The position numbers and the translations under genes are program-made. A stretch of DNA of 64,000 nucleotides from Aquipseudomonas alcaligenes NBRC 14159 (GTDB taxonomy: Bacteria; Pseudomonadota; Gammaproteobacteria; Pseudomonadales; Pseudomonadaceae), in assembly GCF_000467105.1 (NCBI RefSeq), contig NZ_BATI01000017.1:1-64000 (forward strand), written 5' to 3'. Below are positions 16,022-24,482 of the stretch, in pieces; position 1 is the first letter of the stretch, and each line of letters opens with the position of its first letter. Under the pieces are notes generated by a model. The model was not told the origin of the DNA. It saw nothing but the letters and a program-made list of their open reading frames with translations, and searched no databases.

Positions 16022-18022
16022 ATGAAAACAAGGAGAATCGCCACACTGCTGCTCGCGTTTCTGGGCAGCGTTCTGTCCCTGGCCGTCCAGGCCTACAGCG
16101 ACAACTACCTGATTGGCGTCGGCAAGCACGATGTCACCGGTGCCGCCGCCGAGGTCGGCATGATGGGTTATGCCGACCCCGCGCAGAAAAGCAGCGGCAT
16201 CCACAACCGCCAGTACGCACGCGCCTACATCATTGCCGAGCCTGGCAGCGAACGCGCGGTGGTGTTCGTCAACGTGGATGCCGGCGCGTTGTTCCAGTCG
16301 GTCAACCAGGCGGTAATCGAGCGCCTGCGCCAGCGCTTCGGCGAGCGCTACAACGAGAGCAATGTGGTGCTCAGCGCCACCCACACTCACGGCGCCGCCG
16401 GTGGCCAGTCGCACTACGCGCTGTACAACGTGACCATCTTCGGCTTCATCAAGGAGAACTTCGAGGCGCAGGTGAACGGCATCGTGGCCGCCATCGCCGA
16501 GGCCCATGCCAACCTGCTGCCTGGCCATGTGCTGGTCAATCGCGGCGAGCTGCACAATGCCAGCATCAACCGCTCGCAACCGGCCTACGACAACAACCCG
16601 GCCGAGGAGCGTGCGCGCTACGGCACCTCGGTGGACCCGGAGATGATCGTGCTGCGTCTGCGCCAGGGCGAACGGGATGCCGGCATGATCAGCTGGTTCG
16701 CCGTACACCCGGTGTCGATGAACAAGAGCAACACCCTGCTCACCAGTGACAACAAGGGCCGCGCGGAGTGGCGCTTCGAGGAGCTGGCCAGGGCCCAGGG
16801 CAATCCGGACTTCGTCGCTTCCTTCGCCCAGAGCAACCACGCCGACACCACGCCCAATCTCAATCTGGACGGTACCGGTCCGACCCAGGACCAACTGCGC
16901 AACACCGAGATCATTGGCGACCGTCAGTTCGACAAGGCGCTGGCGCTGTACCAGGGCGCCGCTGTGCAGCTGACCGGGGCCGTCGACTTCCGTCATCAGT
17001 ACAACGACTACTCGAAAATCCGCGTGCGCCCGGAGTTCGGCGCCGGCCAGCCGCGACAGACCTGCAACGCGGCGCTGGGCTACGCCTTCGCCGCCGGTAC
17101 CGAGGATGGGCGAGGGCTGGAGGACGTCGGCGAGGGCACGGTGGAGACCAATCCGCTGCTCAACCTGATCACCCAGGTGCTGACGCCGCCGACCGAGGCG
17201 GACATCGCCTGCCAGGCGCCCAAGCCGATCATCCTCCAACAGAGCGCATTCAAGCCCTATCCGTGGAGCCCGGAGGTGCTGCCGGCATCGATTCTGCGCA
17301 TCGGCCAGTTCGCCCTGCTGGCGGTGCCCGGCGAGTTCACCGTAATGTCCGGCCGGCGCCTGCGTGAAACGGTGCGCGGGGTGCTCGGCAACGACCAGCT
17401 GCTGGTGGTGGCCGGGCTGTCCAATGCCTATTCCGGCTACGTCACCACTGCCGAGGAGTACGACAAGCAGCACTACGAGGGCGGCTCCACCCACTTCGGG
17501 CGCTGGACCCTGGCCGCCTACCAGCAGGTGTTCCACGACCTGGCGGTGGCCCTGCGCGATCAGCAGGCGGTGATCAGCACCCTGGTGCCGCGCGACCTGC
17601 GCAACGACCAGAGCAACTTCGTCACCGGTGTGGTCTACGACAATCCGCCCGTGGGCAAGCGCTTCGGTCAGGTGGTGACGGACGCCAATACCCAGTACCG
17701 CATCGGCGATACGGTGCAGGCGGTATTCTGGACCGGCCACCCGCGCAACAACCTGCGCACCGAGAGCACCTTCCTCGAAGTGCAGCGCAAGGTGAACGGC
17801 GCCTGGCAGGTGGTGGCCCGCGACAACGACTGGAGCACCCAGTACCACTGGCTGCGCAAGGACGGCTTCTGGGGCACCTCGCAGGCCACGCTGCGCTGGA
17901 CCATTCCCGCCGGCACCCCGGCCGGCGAGTACCGCCTGGTCCACTATGGCGACAGCAAGGCGCCGGTGACCGGCAGGATCAGCGCCTTCTCCGGTGCCAG
18001 CCGCAGCTTCATCGTCCAGTAG
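16022..18022 (+). CDS. Neutral/alkaline ceramidase family hydrolase, catalytic Ser replaced by Thr
   Basis: 666 residues with signal peptide (cleavage near VQA-YSDN), so secreted or periplasmic. The N-terminal two thirds match neutral ceramidases: IGVGKHDVTGAAAEVGMMGYA, zinc motif THTHGAAGG (His121, His123), FAVHPVSM (His229), VPGEFTVMSGRRLRE and NAYSGYVTT. The C-terminal ~150 residues match the Ig-like ceramidase C-terminal domain. The family hydrolyses ceramide to sphingoid base and fatty acid. The active-site segment, normally ending in Ser-Pro-Asn, reads NHADTTPN with Thr277 in the Ser position. Length is close to the P. aeruginosa ceramidase CerN (about 670). Whether Thr supports activity is open. 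Confidence 0.85.
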   Translation: MKTRRIATLLLAFLGSVLSLAVQAYSDNYLIGVGKHDVTGAAAEVGMMGYADPAQKSSGIHNRQYARAYIIAEPGSERAVVFVNVDAGALFQSVNQAVIERLRQRFGERYNESNVVLSATHTHGAAGGQSHYALYNVTIFGFIKENFEAQVNGIVAAIAEAHANLLPGHVLVNRGELHNASINRSQPAYDNNPAEERARYGTSVDPEMIVLRLRQGERDAGMISWFAVHPVSMNKSNTLLTSDNKGRAEWRFEELARAQGNPDFVASFAQSNHADTTPNLNLDGTGPTQDQLRNTEIIGDRQFDKALALYQGAAVQLTGAVDFRHQYNDYSKIRVRPEFGAGQPRQTCNAALGYAFAAGTEDGRGLEDVGEGTVETNPLLNLITQVLTPPTEADIACQAPKPIILQQSAFKPYPWSPEVLPASILRIGQFALLAVPGEFTVMSGRRLRETVRGVLGNDQLLVVAGLSNAYSGYVTTAEEYDKQHYEGGSTHFGRWTLAAYQQVFHDLAVALRDQQAVISTLVPRDLRNDQSNFVTGVVYDNPPVGKRFGQVVTDANTQYRIGDTVQAVFWTGHPRNNLRTESTFLEVQRKVNGAWQVVARDNDWSTQYHWLRKDGFWGTSQATLRWTIPAGTPAGEYRLVHYGDSKAPVTGRISAFSGASRSFIVQ

Positions 18023-18134
18023 CCGCCCTCGCGCGGTAGTGACGTGCCGCCGCGAAACCCGCAGAATGCCTACTTTCGCCCCGCCGCCCCGGCGGTCGGG
18101 GCCTTGGTCAGTCTCTCGGGTCCTGTTCTGAACT

Positions 18135-19019
18135 ATGCGAATGCGGCTGTTGTTGCTGGGTGGGGGGAATGCCCTGGGTCAGGCGTTGGTGCGTCAGGGA
18201 GCCGAGGAAGACATCGGTTTTCTCGCCCCGCGCCCGCCAGAGGGTGGCTGGGAGGCCTCGAGCCTGACCCAGCTGCTCGATGAGACACGCCCCGATGCGG
18301 TGATCAACCTGGCCTACTACTTCGACTGGTTCCAGGCCGAGGGTTTCGACGCGCAGCGCTTCGCCCGCCAGGAACGCGCGGTCGAGCGCCTGGCCGAGCT
18401 GTGCCAGCACCATGGCGTGATTCTCCTGCAGCCTTCCAGCTACCGGGTCTTCGATGGCTCGCGGGCGACCGCCTACAGCGAGAAGGACGAGCCGGTACCC
18501 TTGGGCCTGCGTGGCCAGGCACTGCTGCGCATCGAGCAGTGCGTGCGCGCCACCTGCCCGCGGCATGTGCTGCTGCGCTTCGGCTGGCTGCTCGACAGCA
18601 GTGCCGATGGCGTCCTGGGCCGCTTCCTGCAACGTGCCGAGCAGGATCAGGAACTGCTGATGGCCGATGACCGGCGCGGCAACCCGACGCCTGTCGACGA
18701 TGCTGCGCGCGTCATACTCGCGGTGCTCAAGCAGCTGGACTGCCAGACGCCGCTGTGGGGCATCTATCATTACGGCGGCCATGAAGCCACCACGCCCCTG
18801 GCCCTGGGCCAGGCCGTGCTGGCCGAGGCGCGCCCGCTGCACGCGCTGCGGGTGCAGGAGGTGGGCGCCCAGGCGCATGCCGCGCGCAGCGACGCCGCCG
18901 ACGAGCCGCAACACGCGGTACTGGCCTGCAAGAAGATCCTGCATACCTTCGGCATCAAGCCGCGGGCCTGGCGCGCGGCGCTGCCGGCGCTGCTTGACCG
19001 CTACTACCGTCACGCCTGA
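18135..19019 (+). CDS. RmlD-like NAD(P)-dependent sugar-nucleotide reductase family protein
   Basis: 294 residues with an N-terminal Rossmann motif (LLLLGGGNALGQALV) of the dTDP-4-dehydrorhamnose reductase (RmlD) group of extended SDRs. The active-site region reads LQPSSYRVFDG rather than the usual Ser...YxxxK, and no clear YxxxK is visible, so activity is uncertain. The epimerase gene starts 18 bp downstream, and the pair sits beside oprG, as I recall for PA4069/PA4068 in P. aeruginosa. Two in-frame ATGs (18135, 18141) are equally possible starts; neither has a strong ribosome site. Confidence 0.65.
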   Translation: MRMRLLLLGGGNALGQALVRQGAEEDIGFLAPRPPEGGWEASSLTQLLDETRPDAVINLAYYFDWFQAEGFDAQRFARQERAVERLAELCQHHGVILLQPSSYRVFDGSRATAYSEKDEPVPLGLRGQALLRIEQCVRATCPRHVLLRFGWLLDSSADGVLGRFLQRAEQDQELLMADDRRGNPTPVDDAARVILAVLKQLDCQTPLWGIYHYGGHEATTPLALGQAVLAEARPLHALRVQEVGAQAHAARSDAADEPQHAVLACKKILHTFGIKPRAWRAALPALLDRYYRHA

Positions 19020-19037
19020 TACGTTTTCGAGAATTGC

Positions 19038-19967
19038 ATGTCCGACTCCCTGATCCTGGTTACCGGTGGCGCCGGCTTCATCGGCTCCCACCTCTGTGAT
19101 GCCCTGCTGGCTGCCGGCCATCGGGTGCGCGTGCTGGACAACCTGTCCACCGGCAAGCCCGCCAACCTGCCGTTGCAGGACCCGCGCGTGGAACTGATCG
19201 AGGGTGATGTGGCCGATGCGGCGCTGGTGCGTCGTGCCGTGGCCGGCTGCAGCGCGGTGGCGCACCTGGCGGCCGTGGCCTCGGTGCAGGCCTCGGTGGA
19301 CGACCCGGTAAGCACGCACCAGAGCAACTTCGTCGGTACCCTGAATATCTGCGAAGCCATGCGCGAAGCGGGTGTGCGCCGGGTGCTGTTCGCTTCCAGC
19401 GCCGCGGTGTACGGCAATAATGGCGAAGGTGTGGCGGTGACCGAGGACACGCCCAAGGCGCCGCTCACGCCCTATGCCTCGGACAAGCTGGCCAGTGAGT
19501 ACTACCTGGACTTCTACCGTCGCCAGCATGGCCTGGAACCGGCAATCTTCCGCTTCTTCAATATCTTCGGCCCGCGCCAGGACCCGTCCTCGCCGTACTC
19601 CGGGGTGATCAGCATCTTCACCGAGCGCGCCCTGGCCGGCCGGCCGATCACCGTCTTTGGTGATGGCGAGCAGACCCGCGACTTCTTCTACATCGACGAT
19701 CTGGTACCGCTGCTGGTGCAGGGCCTGCGCAACGAGGTGGTGGCGCCCGGCGCGGTGAATGTGGGGCACAGCCAGTCGGTCAGTCTCAATCAGTTGCTGG
19801 AGGCCGTACGCCAGGTGCTCGGCAGCCTGCCGCAGGTGACCTACGGCGAGGCGCGTGCGGGCGATATCCGCCATTCGCGGGCGGACAGCACGCTGCTGCG
19901 TCAGCGTTTTCAGCTGGGCGCCGCCACGCCGCTGGCGCAGGGCCTGGCGCAGCTGCTGGGACGCTGA
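19038..19967 (+). CDS. NAD-dependent epimerase/dehydratase (UDP-glucose 4-epimerase type)
   Basis: 309 residues of extended SDR. It has TGGAGFIGSHL (NAD motif, residues 9-19), LDNLSTG, catalytic Ser in FASSAAVYG, YASDK (Tyr-x3-Lys) and RFFNIFGPRQDP. This fits UDP-hexose or UDP-N-acetylhexosamine 4-epimerases, which interconvert sugar nucleotides for surface polysaccharides through a 4-keto intermediate. It follows the RmlD-like gene directly and ends before a strong bidirectional terminator. The exact sugar cannot be assigned. Confidence 0.8.
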   Translation: MSDSLILVTGGAGFIGSHLCDALLAAGHRVRVLDNLSTGKPANLPLQDPRVELIEGDVADAALVRRAVAGCSAVAHLAAVASVQASVDDPVSTHQSNFVGTLNICEAMREAGVRRVLFASSAAVYGNNGEGVAVTEDTPKAPLTPYASDKLASEYYLDFYRRQHGLEPAIFRFFNIFGPRQDPSSPYSGVISIFTERALAGRPITVFGDGEQTRDFFYIDDLVPLLVQGLRNEVVAPGAVNVGHSQSVSLNQLLEAVRQVLGSLPQVTYGEARAGDIRHSRADSTLLRQRFQLGAATPLAQGLAQLLGR

Positions 19968-19980
19968 ACCGCGCGCATAA

Positions 19981-20008
19981 AAAAGCCCCGCACTGGCGGG
20001 GCTTTTTT
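19981..20008. terminator. Bidirectional Rho-independent terminator
   Basis: Perfect stem AAAAGCCCCGC / GCGGGGCTTTT with a 4-nt ACTG loop and T-runs on both strands. It separates the convergent epimerase gene (stop 19967) and oprG (stop 20022). Confidence 0.9.
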
Positions 20009-20021
20009 GTGGGTGGGCGGC

Positions 20022-20717
20022 TTAGAACTTGTAGCCCAGGCCGACCATGTAGACGAACGGGTCGACGTCGACGTCGACTTTGACCTTGCCCAGCGCGTTG
20101 TGGTCAACGGTGGCCGTGGTGTCGATATCGATGTAGCGCACCTGGGCGTTGAGCAGCAGGTTGTCGGTGAGCATGTAGTCCATGCCGAGCTGGTAGGCCA
20201 GGCCCCAGGAGTCATCCAGCTCCAGGTTGCTGAAACCATTGTCCTTCTGGCGGCTGCTCAGGTCTTCGTCGAAGAAGATGGTGTAGTTGATGCCCAGGCC
20301 CACGTAGGGCTGGAAGGCCGACTTGCTGTCCAGCGGGTAGTACACGGCGCTCAGGGTCGGCGGCAGGTGCTTGATGTCGCCGAAGCTGCCGTCGATGGTG
20401 CCGGCCGGGGTGCCCAGTGCGGCGTCGACGCCTTTCAGGCCCACGCTGTGGCTGAACGGGGTGGCGGCCAGCAGTTCGATACCAATGTTGTTGGTGATCA
20501 TGTAGGCGAAGTTCAGGCCCAGCTGGGTGTCGCTGTCCAGGGTGGCCTTGGTGCCAGCGACGTCGGCGCCGCCGACTTTCAGCTCGCTGCTGTCTTCTTG
20601 CGGGTCGACGGTGATGGCGCCGGCACGAACGATGATGTCACCCGCCTCGAAGGCATGCGCCATCGGCGCCGCAACGGCAAGGGCGAGAAGGGATGCGGTC
20701 AGCAGGGACTTGCGCAT
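20022..20717 (-). CDS. oprG: OprG/OmpW-family outer-membrane protein
   Basis: 231 residues; ATG 20717 has GGAG 6 nt upstream, while the longer frame would need ATT. The signal peptide MRKSLLTASLLALAVAAPMAHA precedes an 8-strand barrel with OmpW landmarks (GDIIVRAGAITVDP, NNIGIELLAATPFSH, LGDIKHLPPTLSAVYY-like segment) and a terminal GLGYKF. OmpW proteins let small hydrophobic molecules diffuse laterally from the barrel. P. aeruginosa OprG has almost the same length and is known to depend on the anaerobic regulator ANR; an ANR-like box occurs 69 bp upstream here. The neighbouring zinc operon matches the PA4063-PA4067 order. Confidence 0.85.
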   Translation of the reverse strand: MRKSLLTASLLALAVAAPMAHAFEAGDIIVRAGAITVDPQEDSSELKVGGADVAGTKATLDSDTQLGLNFAYMITNNIGIELLAATPFSHSVGLKGVDAALGTPAGTIDGSFGDIKHLPPTLSAVYYPLDSKSAFQPYVGLGINYTIFFDEDLSSRQKDNGFSNLELDDSWGLAYQLGMDYMLTDNLLLNAQVRYIDIDTTATVDHNALGKVKVDVDVDPFVYMVGLGYKF

Positions 20718-20785
20718 GGTGTGCTCCAATCAGTTTTAGGATGTGTTGGCTGAGTGGATTGTCGACAAGGTCACCTGTGCACTTC

Positions 20786-20799
20786 TTGACCCAGCTCAA
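20786..20799. promoter_or_regulatory. ANR/FNR-like box upstream of oprG
   Basis: TTGACCCAGCTCAA on the plus strand (TTGAG-CTGG-GTCAA for the oprG direction) fits the FNR/ANR pattern TTGAT-N4-ATCAA with one substitution in each half. It lies 69-82 bp before the oprG start, a usual distance for an activator site. Confidence 0.6.
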
Positions 20800-20856
20800 T
20801 AGCCGGGCCTGTTGTGGGGTTTTGTGCTGCGGCAATCTGGCACACCCCCCGGAGGC

Positions 20857-21366
20857 CTACATCTCGTAGGGATAAATCTTCTCGGCGGCCATCTGGTAGC
20901 CGGCGGTGCCCATCTCGCTGCTGTGGCTGCCGACCTTCAGCGGCCCTTCGATCCAGAACGGCTGGTACAGCGCGTCCATCAGCACGCCCAGTTCGCTGGT
21001 GACATGCACGATCTGGTTGGACGGCGGTGGCGGCACATGGATGCAGGCGCCGAAGTAGGGCACGAAGAGAAATTCGGTCACCCGGCCTTCCTCGGTCACG
21101 TCCAGCGGCACGATGTAGCCGGGCAGCTTGATCTGCTCGCCATCCAGCGCGGCGATCACCGGCGCGTCCGGCGCCTGCTGCTGCGCCGCCGGGCCGCTCT
21201 CGGCGGCCAGGGCGTCGGCCAGCTGCGACAGGTCATGCATGGGCGCCGGCTGGACCTGCTGCGGCGGGGCGTCCGGCGGGATCAGCTCGCTCCAGGTCAG
21301 CTCGCGCGGCTCCGCGGCCCACAGCGAGGAGGTGCAGAACAGCAGGGCGAGCAGCAGATGACGCAT
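20857..21366 (-). CDS. DUF3299 exported protein of the zinc operon
   Basis: 169 residues with signal peptide MRHLLLALLFCTSSLWA. The DUF3299 core contains KLPGYIVPLDV, FLFVPYFGACIHVPPPPSNQIV (a Cys-x-His-Val-Pro-Pro-Pro-Pro loop that could hold metal) and ends in IYPYEM. I prefer ATG 21366, which has GAGG 8 nt upstream, over 21378, whose ATG overlaps the FtsX stop. Last gene of a four-gene run with a His-rich periplasmic protein, an ABC ATPase and an FtsX permease under a Zur-type box, so it is probably part of a zinc-starvation response. Biochemical function unknown. Confidence 0.75.
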   Translation of the reverse strand: MRHLLLALLFCTSSLWAAEPRELTWSELIPPDAPPQQVQPAPMHDLSQLADALAAESGPAAQQQAPDAPVIAALDGEQIKLPGYIVPLDVTEEGRVTEFLFVPYFGACIHVPPPPSNQIVHVTSELGVLMDALYQPFWIEGPLKVGSHSSEMGTAGYQMAAEKIYPYEM

Positions 21367-21374
21367 GAACAACC

Positions 21375-22637
21375 TCATAGACGAATGGACAGGCCGTCGG
21401 CCAGCGACTGCCGATAGGCGCGCCAGGCCGGCACACCGCCCATCAGCAGGGCGGCGCCCAGAATAGCGCCGAGCAGGCTCCACTCATAGGCGCTGGGCAA
21501 TGCCAGCGGCAGATACAGGCCGTATTGCGCCTGCACCCAACCCTGGCTGGCGGCGATGCCGCCGTACAGCAGGGCCAGGCCCAGCGCCGCGCCGGCCAGG
21601 GCCAGGGTCAGGGCCTCCAGCACCAGCAGCCCGGCGATATGCCAGGGCCGCGCGCCGACCGAGCGCAGGATGGCCATCTCGCGGCGGCGCTCGTTGAGGC
21701 TGGTGAGGATGGCGGTGAGCATGCCGATCAGACCGGTCAGCACGACAAACAGCGAGACCACGAACAGCGCCTTTTCCGCGGTGCCCATCAGGCTCCACAG
21801 CTCCTGCAGGGCCACGCCGGGGAGGATCGCCAGCAGCGGCTCGCCACGGTACTCGTTGACCTGGCGCTGCACGGCGAAGGTGGCGACCTTGCTCTTCAGG
21901 CCGAGCAGCACGGCGGTGATCGCCTTGGGCTGCAGATGCATGTCGCGCGCCTGCTCGGCGGAGACCTTGGCGTTGCCGCGCGCGGGCATGCCGTTCTGCC
22001 AGTCGACGTGCAGCGCCTCCATGCCGGCCAGCGAGATGTGCAGGGTGCGGTCCACCGGCGTGCCGGTACGGGCGAGGATGCCGACCACGCGGAACGGCTT
22101 GTCGTCGTGCTGGGTCAGGCTGACCGTGGCCACGCCGTGGGCCAGGACGATCTGGTCTCCCAACTTGTACTTCAGTGCCTCGGCCACTTCGGCGCCGAGC
22201 ACCACCTCGAACAGGTCGGCGAACGGCTTGCCCTGGGCCAGCTGCAGCGGCTGGCCGCGGCCGTAGCGGTAGTGCTCGAAGTAGCCGGTGTCGGTGCCCA
22301 GCACCCGGTAGCCGCGGTGCGAGTCGCCCAGCGACAGCGGGATGGCCCACTTCACCTGCGGGTGTTTGCTCAGCGTTTCAAAACTGTCCCAGCGGATATT
22401 GTTGGTGGCGTTGCCGATGCGGAACACCGAGTACAGCAGCAGGTTCACGCTGCCCGAGCGCGCACCGACGATCAGGTCGGTGCCGCTGATGGTGCTGGCG
22501 AAGCTGGCGCGTGCCTCGGTGCGTACCCGCTCGACGGCCAGCAGCAGGCACACCGAGAGGGCGATGGCGAACACCGTGAGCAGCGCGGTGAAGCGGCGGT
22601 TGGCCAGGCTGGCCAGGGCGATGCGTAATAAATGCAT
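21375..22637 (-). CDS. FtsX/MacB-type ABC transporter permease
   Basis: 420 residues with one N-terminal membrane helix (LLTVFAIALSVCLLLAV), a ~200-residue periplasmic MacB-like domain, and three C-terminal helices (ALFVVSLFVVLTGLIGMLTAIL, ALTLALAGAALGLALLYGG, SLLGAILGAALLMGG). This is the standard layout of type VII mechanotransmission ABC permeases, which drive periplasmic work rather than classic import. Translated directly after the ATPase gene (1-bp gap) and coupled to DUF3299. The zinc-related role is inferred from the His-rich first gene and the Zur-like box. Confidence 0.85.
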   Translation of the reverse strand: MHLLRIALASLANRRFTALLTVFAIALSVCLLLAVERVRTEARASFASTISGTDLIVGARSGSVNLLLYSVFRIGNATNNIRWDSFETLSKHPQVKWAIPLSLGDSHRGYRVLGTDTGYFEHYRYGRGQPLQLAQGKPFADLFEVVLGAEVAEALKYKLGDQIVLAHGVATVSLTQHDDKPFRVVGILARTGTPVDRTLHISLAGMEALHVDWQNGMPARGNAKVSAEQARDMHLQPKAITAVLLGLKSKVATFAVQRQVNEYRGEPLLAILPGVALQELWSLMGTAEKALFVVSLFVVLTGLIGMLTAILTSLNERRREMAILRSVGARPWHIAGLLVLEALTLALAGAALGLALLYGGIAASQGWVQAQYGLYLPLALPSAYEWSLLGAILGAALLMGGVPAWRAYRQSLADGLSIRL

Positions 22638-22638
22638 A

Positions 22639-23346
22639 TCAGACCTCCGCCGGTTTAGTCGCGCGGTTCAGCTCGGCCAGCGACAGGCTGCGGTCGAACA
22701 GCGGCGCCAGGCTCTGGTCGTGGCTGACGAACAGCAGGCTGGCGCCGGCGGCGCGGCATTCGGCGAACAGCAGCTGGAGGAAGGCCTCGCGGGCGTCGTG
22801 GTCGAGCGCCGAGGTCGGCTCGTCGGCAATCACCAGCTCCGGCTGGCCGATCAGCGCGCGGGCGGCGGCGACGCGCTGCTGCTGGCCGATGGACAGCGAG
22901 TCGGCGCGGCGCTCCAGCAGTTCGGCCTTCAGGCCCAAGTGCTGCAGCAGCTGGGCAGCGGCTTTATCGACGCTGCCGTGGCGCTCGACGGCGCGGCGCG
23001 CGCGGCTAGGCGAGAAGCGGCAGGGCAGCTCGACGTTCTCGCGTACCGAGAGGAACGGCAGCAGGTTGAACTGCTGGAAGATGTAGCCGGTATGGTCGAC
23101 GCGGAAACGGTCGCGCGCGCCAGAGGACATCTGCGCCAGCTCCTGGCCAAGCAGCTTCAGGCAGCCTCGGCCAGGCTTCTGTACGCCGCCGAGCAGGCCG
23201 AGCAGGGTGGTCTTGCCGCTGCCGCTGGGGCCCTTGAGGAACAGGCTTTCGCCACGGCGCAGGGTAAAGCTGGGGATATCCAGCAGCTCGACCTGGCCGG
23301 GCCAGGCAAAGCCGAGGTCGGTGAGTTCGATCAGTGCGTCGGACAT
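22639..23346 (-). CDS. ABC transporter ATP-binding protein (LolD/MacB type)
   Basis: 235 residues with a complete ATPase set: Walker A GPSGSGKTTLL, Q-loop IFQQFNLLPFLSV, signature LSIGQQQRVAAARAL, Walker B LVIADEP and the H-switch FVSHDQ. The sequence type is that of LolD/MacB ATPases that partner FtsX-like permeases, matching the next gene. It would power the permease from the cytoplasmic face. Second gene of the Zur-boxed operon. Confidence 0.9.
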   Translation of the reverse strand: MSDALIELTDLGFAWPGQVELLDIPSFTLRRGESLFLKGPSGSGKTTLLGLLGGVQKPGRGCLKLLGQELAQMSSGARDRFRVDHTGYIFQQFNLLPFLSVRENVELPCRFSPSRARRAVERHGSVDKAAAQLLQHLGLKAELLERRADSLSIGQQQRVAAARALIGQPELVIADEPTSALDHDAREAFLQLLFAECRAAGASLLFVSHDQSLAPLFDRSLSLAELNRATKPAEV

Positions 23347-23427
23347 GGACGATCCGCGAGTCGGAGAAGGCGACAGCTTAAAGGCAAGAGGAAGGACGGT
23401 GCACCCGGCAGGCGCACCGCAAATGTG

Positions 23428-24006
23428 TCAGAAACTCAGGCGCGAGTTGCTCGGGGTGAGCTCGGCGCCCTGCTGGCCGCTCGGGCCGATCAGCTGCACT
23501 TCCAGTTTCTCGGTGCCGGGGAAGGTGCCGAAGAAGCTGCCCAGCTCCAGGGTCTGCAACGCCTCGGCATTGGCGCAGGCGAAGCGGTAGCTGGCGTCGA
23601 TATCGCTGTGGCCGTGCTCGTCGGCATGCTCATGTTCATCATGCGCGTGACCGCCAAACAGCGGGCTGTCCAGCTCGCTGTCCTGCAGTGCGCACTTGGC
23701 CTCGATCGGCAGGGCGAACAGCGCTTGCGGCTGCTCCAGATGCTGGCGGGCGGCGGCGACCTTGGCCTTGTCGGCGTCGCTCTTGGCCTCGTGCTCGAAG
23801 CCGACCAGGTTCATCGCCGGGCTCTGCAGCTGGATCTCCAGGGTCTGGCCGTCCAGCGCCACATTGAGGCTGGCTACGCCGTGCTCGTGGGCGTCGAGGC
23901 TGGCGTGTTCCTCGTGGGCATGCGCATGGCTGTGTTCATGGTTGGCGGCCTGAGCGGCATGCAGGGGCAGCAGGGCAAAGGGCAGGGCGAGCAGGGCGTA
24001 GCGCAT
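23428..24006 (-). CDS. His-rich periplasmic zinc-binding protein, DUF2796 (ZrgA-like)
   Basis: 192 residues starting MRYALLALPFALLPLHAAQA (signal peptide; ATG 24006 has GGAG 8 nt upstream). The mature protein begins with a His/Glu cluster (HEHSHAHAHEEH) and has a second one in the middle (GHAHDEHEHADEHGHSD), which fits zinc capture. This is DUF2796/ZrgA, a periplasmic zinc-binding family induced under zinc limitation. It is the first gene of the operon with the ABC ATPase, permease and DUF3299, and starts 28 bp from a Zur-like box. From memory, P. aeruginosa PA4063-PA4066 has the same order and responds to zinc depletion. Confidence 0.85.
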   Translation of the reverse strand: MRYALLALPFALLPLHAAQAANHEHSHAHAHEEHASLDAHEHGVASLNVALDGQTLEIQLQSPAMNLVGFEHEAKSDADKAKVAAARQHLEQPQALFALPIEAKCALQDSELDSPLFGGHAHDEHEHADEHGHSDIDASYRFACANAEALQTLELGSFFGTFPGTEKLEVQLIGPSGQQGAELTPSNSRLSF

Positions 24007-24033
24007 GAATCGGCTCCGATGGTTAAATGTTAG

Positions 24034-24046
24034 GTTATGATATAAC
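24034..24046. promoter_or_regulatory. Zur box
   Basis: The palindrome GTTAT-GAT-ATAAC matches the core of gammaproteobacterial Zur operators (GTTATA-ATATAAC type). It lies 28-40 bp upstream of the His-rich gene and 72 bp upstream of the divergent small gene at 24118, so Zur could repress both. Confidence 0.8.
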
Positions 24047-24117
24047 ACTTATTCTGCACAATTGGCCAGCCTCGGTATGCATGGCAGCATGGCAACCTGA
24101 TGTTCGGGAGAGCGAAG

Positions 24118-24459
24118 ATGCTGCGAATCAAGGGGCGGGTCGGCGACTGGCCGGTGGACCTGACGGTGGAAATGGATGCCGAGGACTGGGCGCAGCTGGC
24201 GGCGCATTTGCCACTGGAGGCACCACCCGGCGCGGTGCGCAGTGCCCCGGCCGCTAGTCCGGCCGACGAGCACTGGCAGCAGGCGCAGGCGCTGCTGCAG
24301 CGTGCCGGCAGCCTGGAGGGGCCGCAGTTGCTCGGCGAACTGGCCGCCCTGGCCGGCAATGAGGTGGCCGGCAAGCGTCTGCTGGTGCGCCTGCGCCACT
24401 GCCCGCAGGTGCAGGTGGAAAGTGCTGATGCGGCGCCGTTGTATCGCTGGATTGGCTAG
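24118..24459 (+). CDS. Small conserved hypothetical protein divergent from the zinc operon
   Basis: 113 residues starting MLRIKGRVGDWPVDLTVEMD; GGGAG lies before ATG 24118. No signal peptide or membrane segment. The N-terminal ~25 residues look like a small beta element followed by an acidic helix; a proline/alanine linker leads to a helical C-terminal half (QALLQRAGSLEGPQLLGELAALAGN). I do not recognise a functional domain. It shares the Zur-box intergenic region with the His-rich zinc protein, and a similarly placed gene (PA4062) is recalled in P. aeruginosa. Confidence 0.7.
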   Translation: MLRIKGRVGDWPVDLTVEMDAEDWAQLAAHLPLEAPPGAVRSAPAASPADEHWQQAQALLQRAGSLEGPQLLGELAALAGNEVAGKRLLVRLRHCPQVQVESADAAPLYRWIG

Positions 24460-24482
24460 GTGCGGGTTGCGTTGCGCTGCTG

